Assembly: GCA_044222195.1 (NCBI GenBank)
Contig: JBGANS010000004.1
Span: forward strand, 236,561 to 300,560
DNA length: 64,000 bases
Direction: 5' to 3'
From: JAHBXE01 sp044222195
GTDB taxonomy: Bacteria > Planctomycetota > Phycisphaerae > Phycisphaerales > UBA1924
Shown: piece by piece, positions 26,458 through 39,100 of the stretch
Layout: each line of letters starts with the position of its first letter
How positions within the stretch are numbered: position 1 is the stretch's first letter
The notes under the pieces: generated by a model
Databases searched by the model: none
Told to the model about the DNA's origin: nothing
The model's input: only the letters and a program-made list of their open reading frames with translations
Position numbers and translations under genes: made by a program

Positions 26458-27372
26458 TCACCACTTGATCCTCCTGCGGACCCGGTGCCGCACCAGAATA
26501 GCGACCGCGTTCAGACTCAGCGTGACGATCATCAGCACCAGCCCCGCGGCGGCGGCATTTCGCAGGAAGTCATCTCCGGGCATCGAGACCCAGTTAAACA
26601 TCTGGATGGGAAGAACGGTGAACTGCGACATCGTCCAGTCGAACGGCTGCAGTTTGAAGGCCGGATCCAGCACCACCGGCGGAGCAGGCAGGAACGCAAT
26701 ATAGGTAATGGCCCCGATGGTCACCAACGGAGCGGTCTCCCCGATGGCTCGAGAGATTCCGATGATGACCCCCGTCCCGATGCCCCCCGCCGAATAGGGC
26801 AGCAGGTGATGAATCACGACCTCCAGCCGCGTGGCTCCCAGCGCGTACGCCGCCTCCTTCACATGCTTCGGAATCGCCCTCAGGGCCTCCCTCGTCGCCA
26901 CGATGACAATCGGCAAGATCAGACACGCCAGTGTCAGGCCCGCGGCCAGAATGCTCTGGCCGAGGCCAAACGCATACACAAACAACCCCAGCGCCATCAG
27001 CCCGTACACGATCGACGGCACGCCCGCCAGGTTGGTGATGTTGATCTCGATAATCGTCGTGAGCCTGCTCTTCCGGGCGTACTCCTCGAGGAACACGCCC
27101 GCGGCCACACCCAGCGGCACCGCCGTCACCGTCGTCACCAGCATGACCAGTAACGAGCCAACCAGAGCGGAAAGAATCCCCGCCTTCTCCGGGTGCCGGG
27201 ACGGGTACGACGTGAGAAACGCCCAGTTGATCCGGCCGATCCCCTGGATGACCAGGTTGGACAGCAGCATCGCCAGCACCGCGAGCACCACGATCGCGCA
27301 CGTCCATCCCAGGATGTTGAATGCCGCATCCTTGCGCCGACCTCGCACGATCATCTGCTGCACGTCCAGCAT
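26458..27372 (-). CDS. pstA: Phosphate ABC transporter permease PstA
   Basis: The 304-residue inner-membrane permease has about six hydrophobic helices and the EAA-type cytoplasmic loop (R-E-A-L-R-A-I-P...K-E-A-A-Y-A-L-G-A-T) that docks PstB, then S-R-A-I-G-E-T-A-P-L. The ATG overlaps the stop of pstC in TGATG. A much longer open frame continuing upstream in the pstC region is a shadow and was not used. Confidence 0.96.
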   Translation of the reverse strand: MLDVQQMIVRGRRKDAAFNILGWTCAIVVLAVLAMLLSNLVIQGIGRINWAFLTSYPSRHPEKAGILSALVGSLLVMLVTTVTAVPLGVAAGVFLEEYARKSRLTTIIEINITNLAGVPSIVYGLMALGLFVYAFGLGQSILAAGLTLACLILPIVIVATREALRAIPKHVKEAAYALGATRLEVVIHHLLPYSAGGIGTGVIIGISRAIGETAPLVTIGAITYIAFLPAPPVVLDPAFKLQPFDWTMSQFTVLPIQMFNWVSMPGDDFLRNAAAAGLVLMIVTLSLNAVAILVRHRVRRRIKW

Positions 27373-28322
27373 CAATACTCCTGCCGGAATCGCTTCCGAA
27401 TGTAGTGTCCCAGCAAGTTGAACCCCAGGGTCATCACAAACAGCGTGACTCCCGCGGCGAAGATCGACTGGTACCCGATTTGCCCGTGCGGCAAGTCCCC
27501 CATGCTTACGCGGACGATGTACGCCGTAATCGTCTCGGCCGACCGGAACGGATTGAGCGTCATGTTCGGCTGTTGCCCGGCGGCAATGGCCACGATCATC
27601 GTCTCGCCCACAGCCCTCGCGATCGCCAGCGTATAGGCGGCACCGATGCCCGAGAGGGCCGCGGGATACACCACTCGCAGCGATGTGGTCAGCTTGCCCG
27701 CCCCCATTGCGTACGACCCTTCCCGAAGCAGCATGGGCACAGACCGCATGGCGTCCTCTGAAAGCGAGCACACGTAGGGGACGATCATGATCCCCATCAC
27801 CAACCCCGGGCTGAGCATGTTGAACGTTGGCAACTCCGGAAAGAGGTGCTTCTTCAGCAAACCCGTGACAACCTCCACCGCGAAGTAGCCGAACACCACG
27901 GTCGGCACGGCGCTGAGCATCTCCAGCACCGGCTTGATGATCTCTCTCAGTCGCGCCGGTGCAAACTCGCTCAGCCAGAGCGCCAGAATCGTTCCCACGG
28001 GCATGGCCACCGCCAGCGCCACCGCCGTGGTGACCAGCGTGCCGCACAGAAGCGGCAGGATCCCGTACCGCGGCTCGTCAAACTGCGGCGTCCACATCGT
28101 GTCCGTCGCGAACGTCCAGAACGATACCTTCGCAAAAAACGGCACCGACTCGGACACAAGGATGTAGACGATCCCCGCCGTGATCGCCACCGAAAAGACC
28201 GCGGCGAGCATCAACAGCACTTCGACCGACGCCTGAATCGGGCGCGTCCGGCGGACCGGGCGCAGCCGAGCCCTGAGCCCATCGCCACCCCCGGCCAGGT
28301 TCGTCGGAACGGTGGTCAACAT
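27372..28322 (-). CDS. pstC: Phosphate ABC transporter permease PstC
   Basis: The 316-residue inner-membrane protein has the PstC layout: a cytoplasmic N-terminus, helices, the loop M-R-S-V-P-M-L-L-R-E-G-S-Y-A-M-G-A for ATPase docking, and A-R-A-V-G-E-T-M-I-V. The ATG is preceded by CGGAGGG. It is coupled to pstA and lies 30 bases after pstS. Confidence 0.96.
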   Translation of the reverse strand: MLTTVPTNLAGGGDGLRARLRPVRRTRPIQASVEVLLMLAAVFSVAITAGIVYILVSESVPFFAKVSFWTFATDTMWTPQFDEPRYGILPLLCGTLVTTAVALAVAMPVGTILALWLSEFAPARLREIIKPVLEMLSAVPTVVFGYFAVEVVTGLLKKHLFPELPTFNMLSPGLVMGIMIVPYVCSLSEDAMRSVPMLLREGSYAMGAGKLTTSLRVVYPAALSGIGAAYTLAIARAVGETMIVAIAAGQQPNMTLNPFRSAETITAYIVRVSMGDLPHGQIGYQSIFAAGVTLFVMTLGFNLLGHYIRKRFRQEY

Positions 28323-28352
28323 GCCCTCCGGGCCCAGCCTACCAAAGTGGGC

Positions 28353-29426
28353 CTACTTCTTGTCGGAGGGAGTTTCCGCCTTCTTCGGCTCTGCATCGCC
28401 GCCACCGAGGGACTTGCCCTCGGTCACGGTCTCTCGCTTGAGAATCTCCTCGATCGTCAGACCGACCTCAGCGTGCCCGCCGAACACCGTGCCCACATCC
28501 AGCTTTGCAAACCGTTCTGCGACAAGGGTGTACGAGCCCGAGGGAAGCGGCACGTACTTCACCTCGGCCGAAAGCTTCGCGGCGTTCTTCAGGTAGAAGT
28601 CGACAAACTGCTTGACCTCTGGGCGTGTTTCCGCCGCTTTCTTGTTCACGTAGATGAACAGCGGTCTCGACAACGGGTTGTACTTTCCGGCGATCACATT
28701 CTCGGCCGTCGGCTCCATCGCCGGCAGCTTGTCCTTCTCCCAGTCGATCTTCACAGCCTTGAGCTTCTTGGCATGAGCCGCGTAGTACGCGTACCCGAAG
28801 TACCCGAGAGCGTTCTTGTCGCCCTCAACACCCTTCACCAGGATGTTGTCGTCTTCGCTCGCGGTGTAGTCGCCGCGGCTGGACTTGGCCTTGCCGACAA
28901 TCGCCTCGGTGAAGTAGTCGAACGTGCCCGAGTCTGTTCCCGGCCCGAACAGTGTGATCTTCGCCGCCGGCCACTCGGGACGGACCTGGTTCCACATGGT
29001 GATCTTGCCCTGCGCTTCAGGCGCCCAGATCTTCTTGAGGTCCTCAACGGTCATCGTTTCAGCCCAGGTGTTGGCCGGATTCACCACGACCGTCAGAGCA
29101 TCAAAGCAGATCGGCAGTTCGATGTACTCGATCCCCGCCGCCGACGCCAAGTCCATCTCGGCCTTGAGAATGGGACGCGATGCATCGGAAACATCGATCT
29201 CGCCCCGGACAAACTTCTTGAATCCCCCACCCGTTCCGGAGCTGCCCACCGTGACCTTCACAGCGCCCTTCACCGACGCCTGGAACTCTTCGGCCACCGC
29301 TTGAGACACGGGGAACACCGTGCTGGAACCGTCAACTTTGACGACCTTGGCCTGACCGAACGCCGCCCCTGCGAGCCCCGCGATCATCGCCCCCGCCAGA
29401 ACCGCACGAGTGAGAGTTCCCAGCAT
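28353..29426 (-). CDS. pstS: Periplasmic phosphate-binding protein PstS
   Basis: The 357-residue exported protein binds inorganic phosphate for the PstCAB importer. After a signal peptide (about 24 residues, ending G-A-A-F-G-Q-A) come the phosphate-site motifs D-G-S-S-T-V-F-P, G-S-S-G-T-G-G-G-F and G-T-D-S-G-T-F-D-Y-F. The ATG of M-L-G-T-L is preferred, with GGAG upstream. The C-terminus carries about 35 extra polar residues. It is the first gene of the pst operon. Confidence 0.95.
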   Translation of the reverse strand: MLGTLTRAVLAGAMIAGLAGAAFGQAKVVKVDGSSTVFPVSQAVAEEFQASVKGAVKVTVGSSGTGGGFKKFVRGEIDVSDASRPILKAEMDLASAAGIEYIELPICFDALTVVVNPANTWAETMTVEDLKKIWAPEAQGKITMWNQVRPEWPAAKITLFGPGTDSGTFDYFTEAIVGKAKSSRGDYTASEDDNILVKGVEGDKNALGYFGYAYYAAHAKKLKAVKIDWEKDKLPAMEPTAENVIAGKYNPLSRPLFIYVNKKAAETRPEVKQFVDFYLKNAAKLSAEVKYVPLPSGSYTLVAERFAKLDVGTVFGGHAEVGLTIEEILKRETVTEGKSLGGGDAEPKKAETPSDKK

Positions 29427-29453
29427 TCGTTTCTCCAACCATGGTTGTTTGGG

Positions 29454-29474
29454 CTGTCACCACGACGATGACAG
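29454..29474. promoter_or_regulatory. CTGTCA-N9-TGACAG inverted repeat upstream of pstS
   Basis: A 21-bp element with perfect 6-bp arms lies 28 bases upstream of the pstS start. One arm matches a Pho-box half-site (CTGTCAT on the minus strand), but the second arm is inverted rather than direct, so it does not fit a classical PhoB box. It may be an operator for a phosphate regulator or may be chance. Confidence 0.3.
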
Positions 29475-29579
29475 TCTGTTTCGACGCGGGATTATCGCGG
29501 ATCGTGCCGCCACGCGGGGTCCGCCCGGCGCTAAGATTCCGTGAAACAACCGGTGAGACGGCCCATGTCCAACAGCGGG

Positions 29580-30101
29580 CTACCGGTCCGCCCGCCCGAC
29601 CGGCCCGATTTCGATGGGGGATGAGGTCCGGGACTTCACCATCTCCCCCGCCTCAGGCCGAAACTCGGCGATCAGGTCCGCTTCTCTATCCTCCATCACA
29701 TCAGTCCCACCCCTCACCCGTGACCGACGCAGGTCCAGCTCGAACACGAACCCGGGCCCAGGCGGCAAGTTCCGCATCGCCGCGGCGGTCGTGGCCTTGT
29801 CAAATCGCCACTCCGCTATCACCTTGCCGCGCGGATCCTCAAGGCGAATCAGAAACTCTCCGGCAACCTTGATGGGCAGCTGATAGTTCGCGGCATCCCC
29901 CATGACATACACGACCACCATGGACGAATCCCGGTACCGGTTCGCATCCGTGTCGGTGAACGAACCGTCCGCGGCTGTAATCAGCTTTGCCGGATGAACA
30001 TCGGCGGGTTGTCGCTGTCGGGGAGGCGCATCACTCACGCACCCCGCGATGGTGACGCTCACCGCCGCGATCAACGCCGCTGAGCCTGATCGAACATTCA
30101 T
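29580..30101 (-). CDS. Lipoprotein coupled to the giant secretin (candidate pilotin)
   Basis: The 173-residue protein has a lipoprotein signal with lipobox T-I-A-G-C (Cys near residue 21), a proline/arginine-rich linker, and a beta-rich domain (V-V-V-Y-V-M-G-D-A, F-L-I-R-L-E-D-P-R-G-K-V, F-V-F-E-L-D-L). Its ATG overlaps the stop of the giant gspD by four bases (ATGA), so it is translated with the secretin. T2SS secretins often need an outer-membrane lipoprotein pilotin, and this is the obvious candidate by position. No similarity to known GspS/PulS is visible, so the role is inference. Confidence 0.65.
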   Translation of the reverse strand: MNVRSGSAALIAAVSVTIAGCVSDAPPRQRQPADVHPAKLITAADGSFTDTDANRYRDSSMVVVYVMGDAANYQLPIKVAGEFLIRLEDPRGKVIAEWRFDKATTAAAMRNLPPGPGFVFELDLRRSRVRGGTDVMEDREADLIAEFRPEAGEMVKSRTSSPIEIGPVGRADR

Positions 30102-33100
30102 GGCTTCTTTCCGGGCCTTGCTTCTGGGGGTCCGAATGGCTCTGGCTTGAGCACCGGCCCGTCATGATCATCGTCAAACCCATTCCGTTTCAAGGCATCG
30201 CGGAGCGCTCCGGGATTGTCCAAGGCATCGATCTTCTGCTCGCTCAGGTGCTGGAGCCGCTCAACACCGCCCGGCGCATCGTTGTAGATCACCCGCGGCG
30301 TCACGATCATCAACAACTCGGTCTTGGCGTCCGTCTTCTGCGTGGAGCGGAACAGAGAGCCAAAGACGGGCATGTCCCCCAGCAATGGAACTTTGGTGCG
30401 ACGTTCATCCTGCGTCGTCTGCATCAACCCGCCCAGAACAACGGTCTGCCCATCTTTGACGGTCACGGTCGTCTGCAGCGTTCGCTTGTTGATCACCGGC
30501 GCTGCGAAGTCTTCCGATATCTGCGTCGTACGCTGGCTGAGAGTCTGGATTTCCGGAATCAGGTCCATCCGCACAAAACCGTCCGGGCTGATCGACGGCG
30601 TTACGTTGAGCTTGATCCCGAGGTCCTCTCGCTTCACATCGGCCACGGTGCCGCCCTGGGGCGTGCGCTCGACGCTCTGAACGATCGCGATGTTATCGCC
30701 GACGTTGATCGTCGCGACCTGGTTGTTCCTCGCCACGATGTGCGGGCTCGAGAGCACCTGAAGCTTGCCCTGCGCTTCGAGCGCGCGCAGGATGAGGTCA
30801 AAGTCATTGGTCGCAAAGGTCAAGTTCGGCACACCCAGCGCCGTTGCCACGCCCGCCCCCGCCGCGAGCCCGGCAAAATTGAAGCTGCTCCCGCCGATAT
30901 TCTTGAGCCGCAAGTCCGAACCCCACGTGTTCGCACTGTCCACCGTCACTTCGGCGAGCAGCACCTGGATCACCACCTGAGGCGGAGCGGTGTCCAGTTC
31001 ACGCACCATCTTCATCACGGCGTCGATATAGCGCGGCGATGTCGACACCAGCAGCCGGTTGCTCTTCTCATCGCCGACCACCGTCACTTCCTGCTCGAGT
31101 TGCCGCATCGCCGACCCGGATTGGTCCGGCCCGAGCAGCGACCGAGTCAGCCCCGACTCGCCCTTGAAGTAGCTTTGCAGCGTCGTTTCTATTTCCTTGG
31201 CCTTCGCATTCCGCACCGCGTAGATCTGCTGCGTCCGCTCCTGCGCCTCGATCCCGTCGAGGTCCGTCACCAGTTGCCGCACTCGCCCAAGGTACTCCTC
31301 CGTTCCAGACACGATCAGCGTGTTCGTGCGTGCATCGATGGCGATCGACAGCTCTTGTCGCTCGTCCGGCACCGGCGTCATCGTGCCCGGGCCCTCCGGC
31401 GCCGGCCCCACTTCACCGCCCGGGAGAGTGCCCGCGGGCCCTTGTGTCGGCACCAGCACATACTTGTTCCCCTGCTGACGCAGCGTGAAAATGTCCCTCA
31501 GCAGGTCCGACATCTGACGCACATCCGCATTCTTCAGTGTGAACTGTTCGATACGGCGAGCGCCCGCGGACGTCGTGTCCAGATCGTCGATGATCGCCTT
31601 GATCACCTCCATGACCTCGGGCGGTGCCTTGACCATCACCGAGTTCGTCCGCAGGTCGGGCGTGAGCGCCACCTGCTCTCGGATCGCGCCGTCAACTTGG
31701 GCCTCGGTCGGCTTCCCACCAACCTGCCCTTGCACCACCTCGGCCACCTTGTCCCGGAAAAACCGGATGTTCGTCGCCTGGCGTGCCGCGATGTCGGGCT
31801 GGCCGCTCACAGTTCGCCCGGCGATGACGCTCTGGATCAGCTGCACCACTTCGATCGCATTCGCCGACTTCAGGCTGATCCGGCGGATGTCCTGCGCGGT
31901 CGCGATTCCAGAGTTCTCCAGACGCGCCACCAGCGAACGCATCTGCTCGATGTCGGTGTCCGTGCCGGTCACCACCAGCGCGTTGAGCCTCTCGTTCGGC
32001 AGCACGCCGACCGAATCCGTTCCTCGCTTCTGATTCTCTTTCTCCACATACAGCTGGCGAATTGTCGCCGCGACGTCGGACGCACGCCCGGACTTGAGCT
32101 GGATCACATCGGTCCGCGCCGCCCCCGCGATGGCGAGGCTCCCCTCGGACAGCGTCTTCACGAGTTCTTTGACCAGCTGCAGGTTCTCATCGCTGCTCGC
32201 GACGATCAGCAGATTGCTCGCCACATCGCTCTCGATGCTGAACGTGTCCATCGGGCTGCGGACCTCGCCCGACCTCTGCGAGGCGGCGATCCGCTCTTTC
32301 ATCAGCTTGTCGATCTTGGGCGCCAGCTGCGCCACGTTCGCCCCCGTCACCGGCACCACGTGCAGGCCCACGGTGGAGTTGGCCTGCTCCGTATCCAGGG
32401 CCTTGAGCATCGCCTCAAGAATCGAAAAACTCTTCGGGCTTGTCGAAACCACCAGGGAGTTGGTCCTCGCATCGGCAGCGATGATCAGCCGGTCCTCATC
32501 CTTCGCCGATGGATCCTCCTGGCGCTGCCGGAACAGCCCGCCCACCATCGCCGCCACACGATCCGCGGCCGCTCTTTGCAGCGGGAACACCCTCACTGTG
32601 TTCGCCGCCGACGCTGCTTCAACATCAAGCATCGCGACCAGCTCTTTCACCACCTGAATGTTCGCCGATGAGCCGACGACGATGAGCGCGTTGAGCTGCG
32701 CCTCGGGGGCAATGACCAGACCTGAGAGCGGTGCGAAGAGGTCCGCCTCGACACGATTGGCCGGATCGTTCATGTCGCGTCCGGCCTTGGCCATGCGCAA
32801 TCGTCCGACCTGCTTCTGCAGGCCCAGCGCCTCAGGAGTGAGGCTAAGCCCCTGGACCAGCACCTGGCGAAGCGTCGTCGCCAGCGTCACGGCGTCCGCA
32901 TTCTTCAGTGAAATCAGCGTCGGCTCGATCCACTTCGCCGCCTGGTCGCTGTCAAGGTCCTTGATCACGATCTCCACCAGCGCCACGGCCTCTTCCCGAC
33001 CCGCAACCACCAGCGTGTTGGTCCGGTCGTCCACAGACACGGCGATCTCGCCCGCAAGAGCGCGGCCAGTGGCCGTCGTCGGAAGGCCTTGACGGCGAGT

Positions 33101-36100
33101 GCCTGGGAGACGTCGCAGCGCCTCACCCTGCCTGAAGAGGTCATCCACGACGCCCTTGGCCCGCGTCGCCGATGCATTCGAGAGCGGGAAGATGCGAACA
33201 ACAACCGCGTCGCCAATCGGAAGCGTGTCCAGCGTCCTGATCACTTCCAATATCGAGACCACGTTGCTCTCTGTCGACCCCACGATCACCGAGTTGGTCT
33301 CATCATCCGCGATCAGGCGAATCGGTTTCGCCAGGTCGAGCGGATGATCGCCCTTTCCAATCGCGTTGTTGGCGATCGAAAGCCGGCGAACCTGCTCCGC
33401 CAGTGCTTTGGCCGGGCCCGTCTGGCTCGCCTGTGCATCAGGCTTGAGCATCTCAGTGAGCGTCTTCACGACGCCCGACGCCGAAGCCATCTTCAATCCA
33501 ACAATTGCGACCTTCTGCTCCGCGTTCACCGGATCGGCGTCGATGGCCTTCACGAGCGACCGAATCGCCTCGCCGTCCTGCGGACCGGCCACCACCGCTA
33601 TCGCCCGCCGACTGTTCAGCGTCACGATCGTCACCGGCTCGCTCACAACCCCCGGGCGGTCTCCCGGTTGCGCCTTGGTGACACCCAGCCCCTCGAGCTG
33701 CTTGCGAACATCCTCCGGCGAGTTGTTCACAATGTCGATGATGGTCACGCTCTGACCAAGCAGGCCCAGCGGCCCTTGCACCTGCTTGTCTTCCGGTTTG
33801 ATCCTGACGCCGCTGTCCAGTTCCTTCACCACTTCTTCGATCTGGTCGTAAATCCGTTTGCTCGCCGCGATCACGAGGGAGTTGCTCGTCCGATCCACCT
33901 CGATCGACAGAACCTCGTTCTGCTGCTTGGCCGCTTGGGCAAACGTCGTTTCCAGAGTCTTGACCAGTCTCGCGGCCGGGATGTTCTTCACCACCAGCAC
34001 ACGCACCGTTGCCTGCGAGATCGCTCCCTGCTGCTGCAGCACCTCCGCCAGCGCCTTGATCTGCGCAAAGTCTCGTTCCTCCGCCCGGATGATCAACGAG
34101 TTGCTCGTGTCATCGCCCACGATGACCGTCGCCCGGGGCCCCGCCCCCTGGCCGCCCGACACGCGCTGCCCTACAAAGAGCTCCCGTACGCTCGCCGCGA
34201 TCTGCGTTGCCTTGCCGCTCTTCAGAGGCAGCACGTGCGCCTCGGCGTACTTCACAAAGTCCGGCACATCGATCTGCTCCACCATCGACTTGATTCGAAC
34301 CAGGTCTTTACGGCCGGCGAACACTACCAGCGAGTTGGTCTGCGTCTCGGCCGACACCGTCGGGGTCGGCTCGTTGTCCACCAGCACCATCGGCTCCTGC
34401 ACTTCGTCCTGTGGTCGACGTCCGCCACCCTGGTTCCCCCGTCCCTGCTCGCGCCGCAGCCGCTCCGCCGTCGGCGCGCGGAACCCTTCGTTCAGCGCTC
34501 TCGCCACGCTCGTCGCATCGGCGTGCTTGAGCGGGAGCACCGCCAGCTGCCGCGATGTGTCGTAATCCTCCGTATCGAGTTTCTTCAGCAGCCCTCGCAA
34601 CCCCTCCCACTCTGTTTCATCCGCGCTGACCACAAGCGAGTTCGAAGCAAGGTCCGGCACGATCGCGACGTTCTGGGCCGCCGGAGTCGTCGCCGCGGGC
34701 GCGAATCGCCCGTAAAACACTTCCAGCGCCTTGGCGGTCTGGTCCGCTTTGGCAAACTCCAGCTTGACAAACTCCGTCCTTCGCTTGCTGTCCGAAGGCA
34801 CATCCAGAGCCTGGATCATCTTGTCGATATCACGGATCTGATCCGATGTCCCGCTGAACGCGATGGTGTTGTCCGACCGTGTGTAGTCCACGCTTGGCTC
34901 GGGCTCGCCCTGGTTCCGCGGCCTCGCCCGCAGCATCATCTCCAGCGTGAACGCCACATCCGGCGACATCGCGTGCTTGAGCTGCACACGCCGGAACTCC
35001 ACCGGCGAACGCTCAACGTCGATGTCGATCCTCGATATCTGCTCCATCACGATCTTGATGCTTTCGTCCGAGCCCGTGAGCAGCAGCGTGTTGTTCCGTC
35101 GAACCGGAGTGATCTTCACCTTCATCCCGGTTGGCAGCGCGGACTTGAGCGCGCTCGCCACATCGTCCGCGCGAGCGCTCTTGAGCGTGACCGTGATCAG
35201 CCGCGACGCCTCTTCAGTCGGCGCGGAGTCGAGCTGCTTGATCAGCGCCTGCACCTGGGGCTGATCGTCGGCCAGCGCAGACACGATCAGCGAGTTCGTG
35301 CTCGGCTGCGCCGTGACGATCACCTGCGAATCCTGGCGCCCACCGCCGCCGCCCCGCGGGAACTGGGCCCGGATCAGGTTCGCGAGTTCATCCGCCTCGC
35401 GGTTGCGGATCGAATACACCTCGATCTGCCGATCCTTTCCGAGTTCCGGCTGATCAATGAGCGCCACCAGGTCCTTGGCAACTTTCATGGACGCCGCATC
35501 CGCCGAAATCATCAGCAGGTTGCCGTCGGTCGATCCCACCACCGACACGGCATCTTCGGGCAGGCCCTGCGATTCGGCCCTGTCCTTGAACACCCGGCGA
35601 AGCGTCTCCGCCGCCCGCGCCGCCTGCGCGTGCCGCAACGTCAGAGTCTCGACTACATTCTGTTCGCGCCCCGTGGTGCCCTTCATTTCGTCGAGATAGG
35701 CAATCGCCTGTTCGACCCGCGGCAACTTTCCCACCAGCAGTATCACCCGCCGCGATTGGTCTACCTGAGCCGCCACCCCGTCAGGGTCCGGCCCCTGCCA
35801 GCTCCGCCATCCCGGCGTGGCCGTCACCTGCTTGACCATGTCCGCCATCGCGCGAAGATCGCCACGATCGACCCGCACCGACCGGACGACCAGCTTGGTC
35901 TGCTCGGATTGCGGCCGATCCAGCTCCGTGATGACCTTCAACATCGTTTGCATCGTGTCGCCCTGGCCCATCACGATGACGCTGTTGATCCGCTCGTTGG
36001 TCTGCACATACAGCTTGTCCTGGGCCGCGTCCCCCTCTCGTCCGCCGCCGCCCCAAGGCGACCAATAGCTCCAGCCTCCGTCACGGTCGCTCCGCATCTC

Positions 36101-39100
36101 CCAGGAGATGCTCTCGAGCGTGTCCGCGATGTCCGTCACCCTCGCGTTCTGCAGTGGGATGATCTTGAGCTGCATCTCCTTCGCCTTCGCGGGCGAGTCA
36201 AACGTCGCCACCAGGCTCTTGATCTGCTCAAACTCTTCATCCGACGACGACACGATCAGCGAGCCGCTCCGACGATCCCCGGTCACCGCGACGCGATTGG
36301 CCGTTCGCTGCCCGCCGCGGCTCGACGCCTGGGCCCTCTCCTGGAAGAACTTCTGCAGCGCCGTCGCCACTGTCTGCGCATCGGCCCGCTCGAGCTTCAC
36401 AAACCGGATCGGAAGGCCCGGCACATCCGCGGTATCAACCTTCGAAACGATTTCCTTGATCTCCGCGATCTGCTCCGCGGGAGCCCGAACGACCAGCACG
36501 CTCGATCCTTCCTGCGCCGACACCTGCACCCGCTCCTTGAGCCCGGGGTTCCGCCCCACCACCACCTGGTCGATCACCTTCTGCATGCTCGTGGACGACG
36601 CGTTCTGCAGCGTGATGATCTCGAGCTTGAGGTCCTTGTCCTCCAGCGTCTGGTCCAGTGTCCCGATCAGCCGCATCACATCCGCGTGCTGCGCATCCGA
36701 CGCCGTCACCAGTATCGAGTTGGTTCGCGCATCCGGCAGCGTTCGTGCCCGCGGCATCTCCTCCGCCATCGGTCCCTGCCGCTGCGTGTCGAGCATCGTC
36801 TGCAACGTCTGCGAAAGGTCCTGAGCACGCGCGTTCCGAAGGTCGTACCGCCGGATCGACATCCGGTCATTCACCGGGCTCTGATCGATCAGGGAAATGA
36901 AACTGTCAATCAACGGCAACGTCGCCGCCGGGGCGGACACGATCACCGAAACGCCCGCGGGGTCCGATGACAGTTTCACGAGCGCCGGGTCAATAGTTCC
37001 TTTGACATCCCTTCCATCCGGCCCCTTCACCGTCACATCCATCGACCCGCGAATCCGCCTCGCCTGCGCCCCCCGCGGCGAAGGACTGACGAGATCCTGC
37101 ACTGCCTTGATCGCTCGCTCCGCCGTTACCGACGTCAGCGGGTACACCTTCACTGTGATAGAAGCCGCGGGCTCCAGGTGCGATACGGCGCGAATCAAAT
37201 CTGCCACCGAGCCAAAGTCCGTGTCATTGGCCCACACAATCAGCGAAGCTCCGGAGGGATCCGGCATCACCGATACCTGGCCCGTAAACCCACCGGGATT
37301 CCCAACACCAACCCGCCCGAGTTGCTGCACCGTCTGACGAACGATTTGCGACAGCGCTTCGGCATCCGTCGCCGGCGGCAACCCCACAATCCGCACCTTC
37401 GACGGCTCCGACGGCATCTGCTTCTCAAGCTCGGCCGCGAGCGCCGCCAATCGATCCGTCACGCGCGGCGAGCCCACCACGATCAGAGAGTTCGTCGCTG
37501 GATCCACCGCAATCGTGACGCCAACATCGTCTTTGGTCTCAGGCTTCGCGGGCTTGGGGGCCTCAGGCTGCCACGTCATCGCGGCCGCGACCCATGCCTG
37601 CAGCACCACACCCGCCGCGCCACCCACACCGTGTGAGCCGTGCGCCGGCGATGCATCCCCTGTTGTCTTGGGTTTCTCTTCCTTCTTAAGCAGCTGGTCG
37701 GCCGAGATGACCTCTACCTTCACGCCGCCCTGCTGCTCCAGGATCTTCTGAAGGGTCTTCGCCATCAGCTCCGCATCGGCCTTCGACCGATCCACCGGCA
37801 CCATCCGCATCTGCCGGCTGGTGCTGAGCGTCGCCTTGTCCAACCGCTGGGTCAGTTCCTCGATGCTCTTGAGTTGCTCCGCGCTCGCCCGGACGATCAG
37901 CGAGTTGCTCGCCTTGTCCACCCGCACGACGGCGGGCTCGAGTCCCGCTCGGTCCTCCGCCACCACGGCCTGCACGCTCGCCGCCATTTCCGTCGCATCC
38001 GCGTTCTGCAGCGTGATGATCCGCACAGGACGCTCCGCCCGGCCCGGAATCGTCGCCGGGTCCACGTCGAGTTCCGCGATGATCTGCTCCGCGGCGTCCA
38101 ACGCCGCCACCGGCGCCGTCACCACGATCGCGTTGATCGTCTTCTCCGCCGCGACCCGCACATCCGGCTCGGCTTTGAAACCCTGACGAGCCAGGAAACT
38201 CCCCCGCTCCCACGAAGGCAGCATCGAAGCCACCGAGTCCTTCTTGAGAAGCGTCTCCAGCACGGGCGCAATCGCCTCGGCCCGCGCGTGCTTGAGCTTG
38301 ATCGTCCTTGCCCCCACTCCGTCCTTTTGCGTCGCCGCGTCAAGCTGCTCGATGAGCTTCTGCGCCTTCTCGATCTGGCCCCGTGTCCCCACCATCACAA
38401 TGCTGTTGCTCGCCGCCTCTGGAGTCACGGTCGGGGCCGGCTCGCCAGTCCCTTCCGCGGCAAGTGTCTTCGAAATCGCCGCCGCCGCCCCCGCGGCATC
38501 ACCCCGCTCCAGCCTGAACACCCGCAGCTCCGTTGCGCTCGCAATCCCCTGCGCATCAAGCGTCTGGATCAACGCATCGCACACCGTCAGCACGCTTTCT
38601 GGGGCCGAAACCACCAGTGTGTTCGACGTGCTCTCCGCCGCGACATCCACGAGCGTCGCGATGTCGACACCCGGCTTGTCCTTCTGCTGCTCCCGGGCGC
38701 GGCTCATCATCACCTTCTGCACCAGCGGCTGAATCCGCTCCGCCCGCGCGCTCTTGAGCGCGTACATCTTCACACCCGTCGCCGGCCGTTCCGGCGCGGA
38801 ATCCACTTTCTTCAGAACCTCCTCAACTCCTTTGAACACGTCCGACGGCCCGCTCACGACAAGCGTCCGGCTCATCGGCTCCACATCCACCGTCACCGGC
38901 GTCACCCCGCCGCCCGCGCCCGGCGCGAGCGCCCCGCTCGCCGCCGCGTTCCGAATCGCCGTCGCGGCCGCATTCAGATCCGCTCGTTCAACGCGGTACG
39001 TCCGCAGTTCGACATTCGCTCCAAGCTTCTGCGCATCCAGGCTCCTGACGATCTGCTCAAAGCCCGCTAGACGCTTCGCCGGCGCGTCGACGATCAGCGA

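Noticed and set aside
26458..28047. A 529-codon minus-strand reading for pstA
   Set aside because: Only the last 304 codons match PstA. The upstream part is the pstC region in another frame, and TGATG coupling fixes the start at 27372.
27846..29471. A 541-codon plus-strand open frame across pstC and pstS
   Set aside because: Antisense shadow of clearly recognisable pst genes.
29454..29474. Classical Pho box upstream of pstS
   Set aside because: Only one CTGTCAT half-site is present and the second arm is inverted, so it is listed only as a weak inverted repeat.
30164..32671. An 835-codon plus-strand open frame
   Set aside because: Also antisense to the secretin modules, with the same low-complexity Arg/His/Asp composition and no domain.
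33089..36970. A 1293-codon open frame on the plus strand inside the giant secretin
   Set aside because: It is antisense to a continuous, homologous protein. Its translation is Arg/His/Leu-rich shadow sequence, as expected opposite a high-GC gene.
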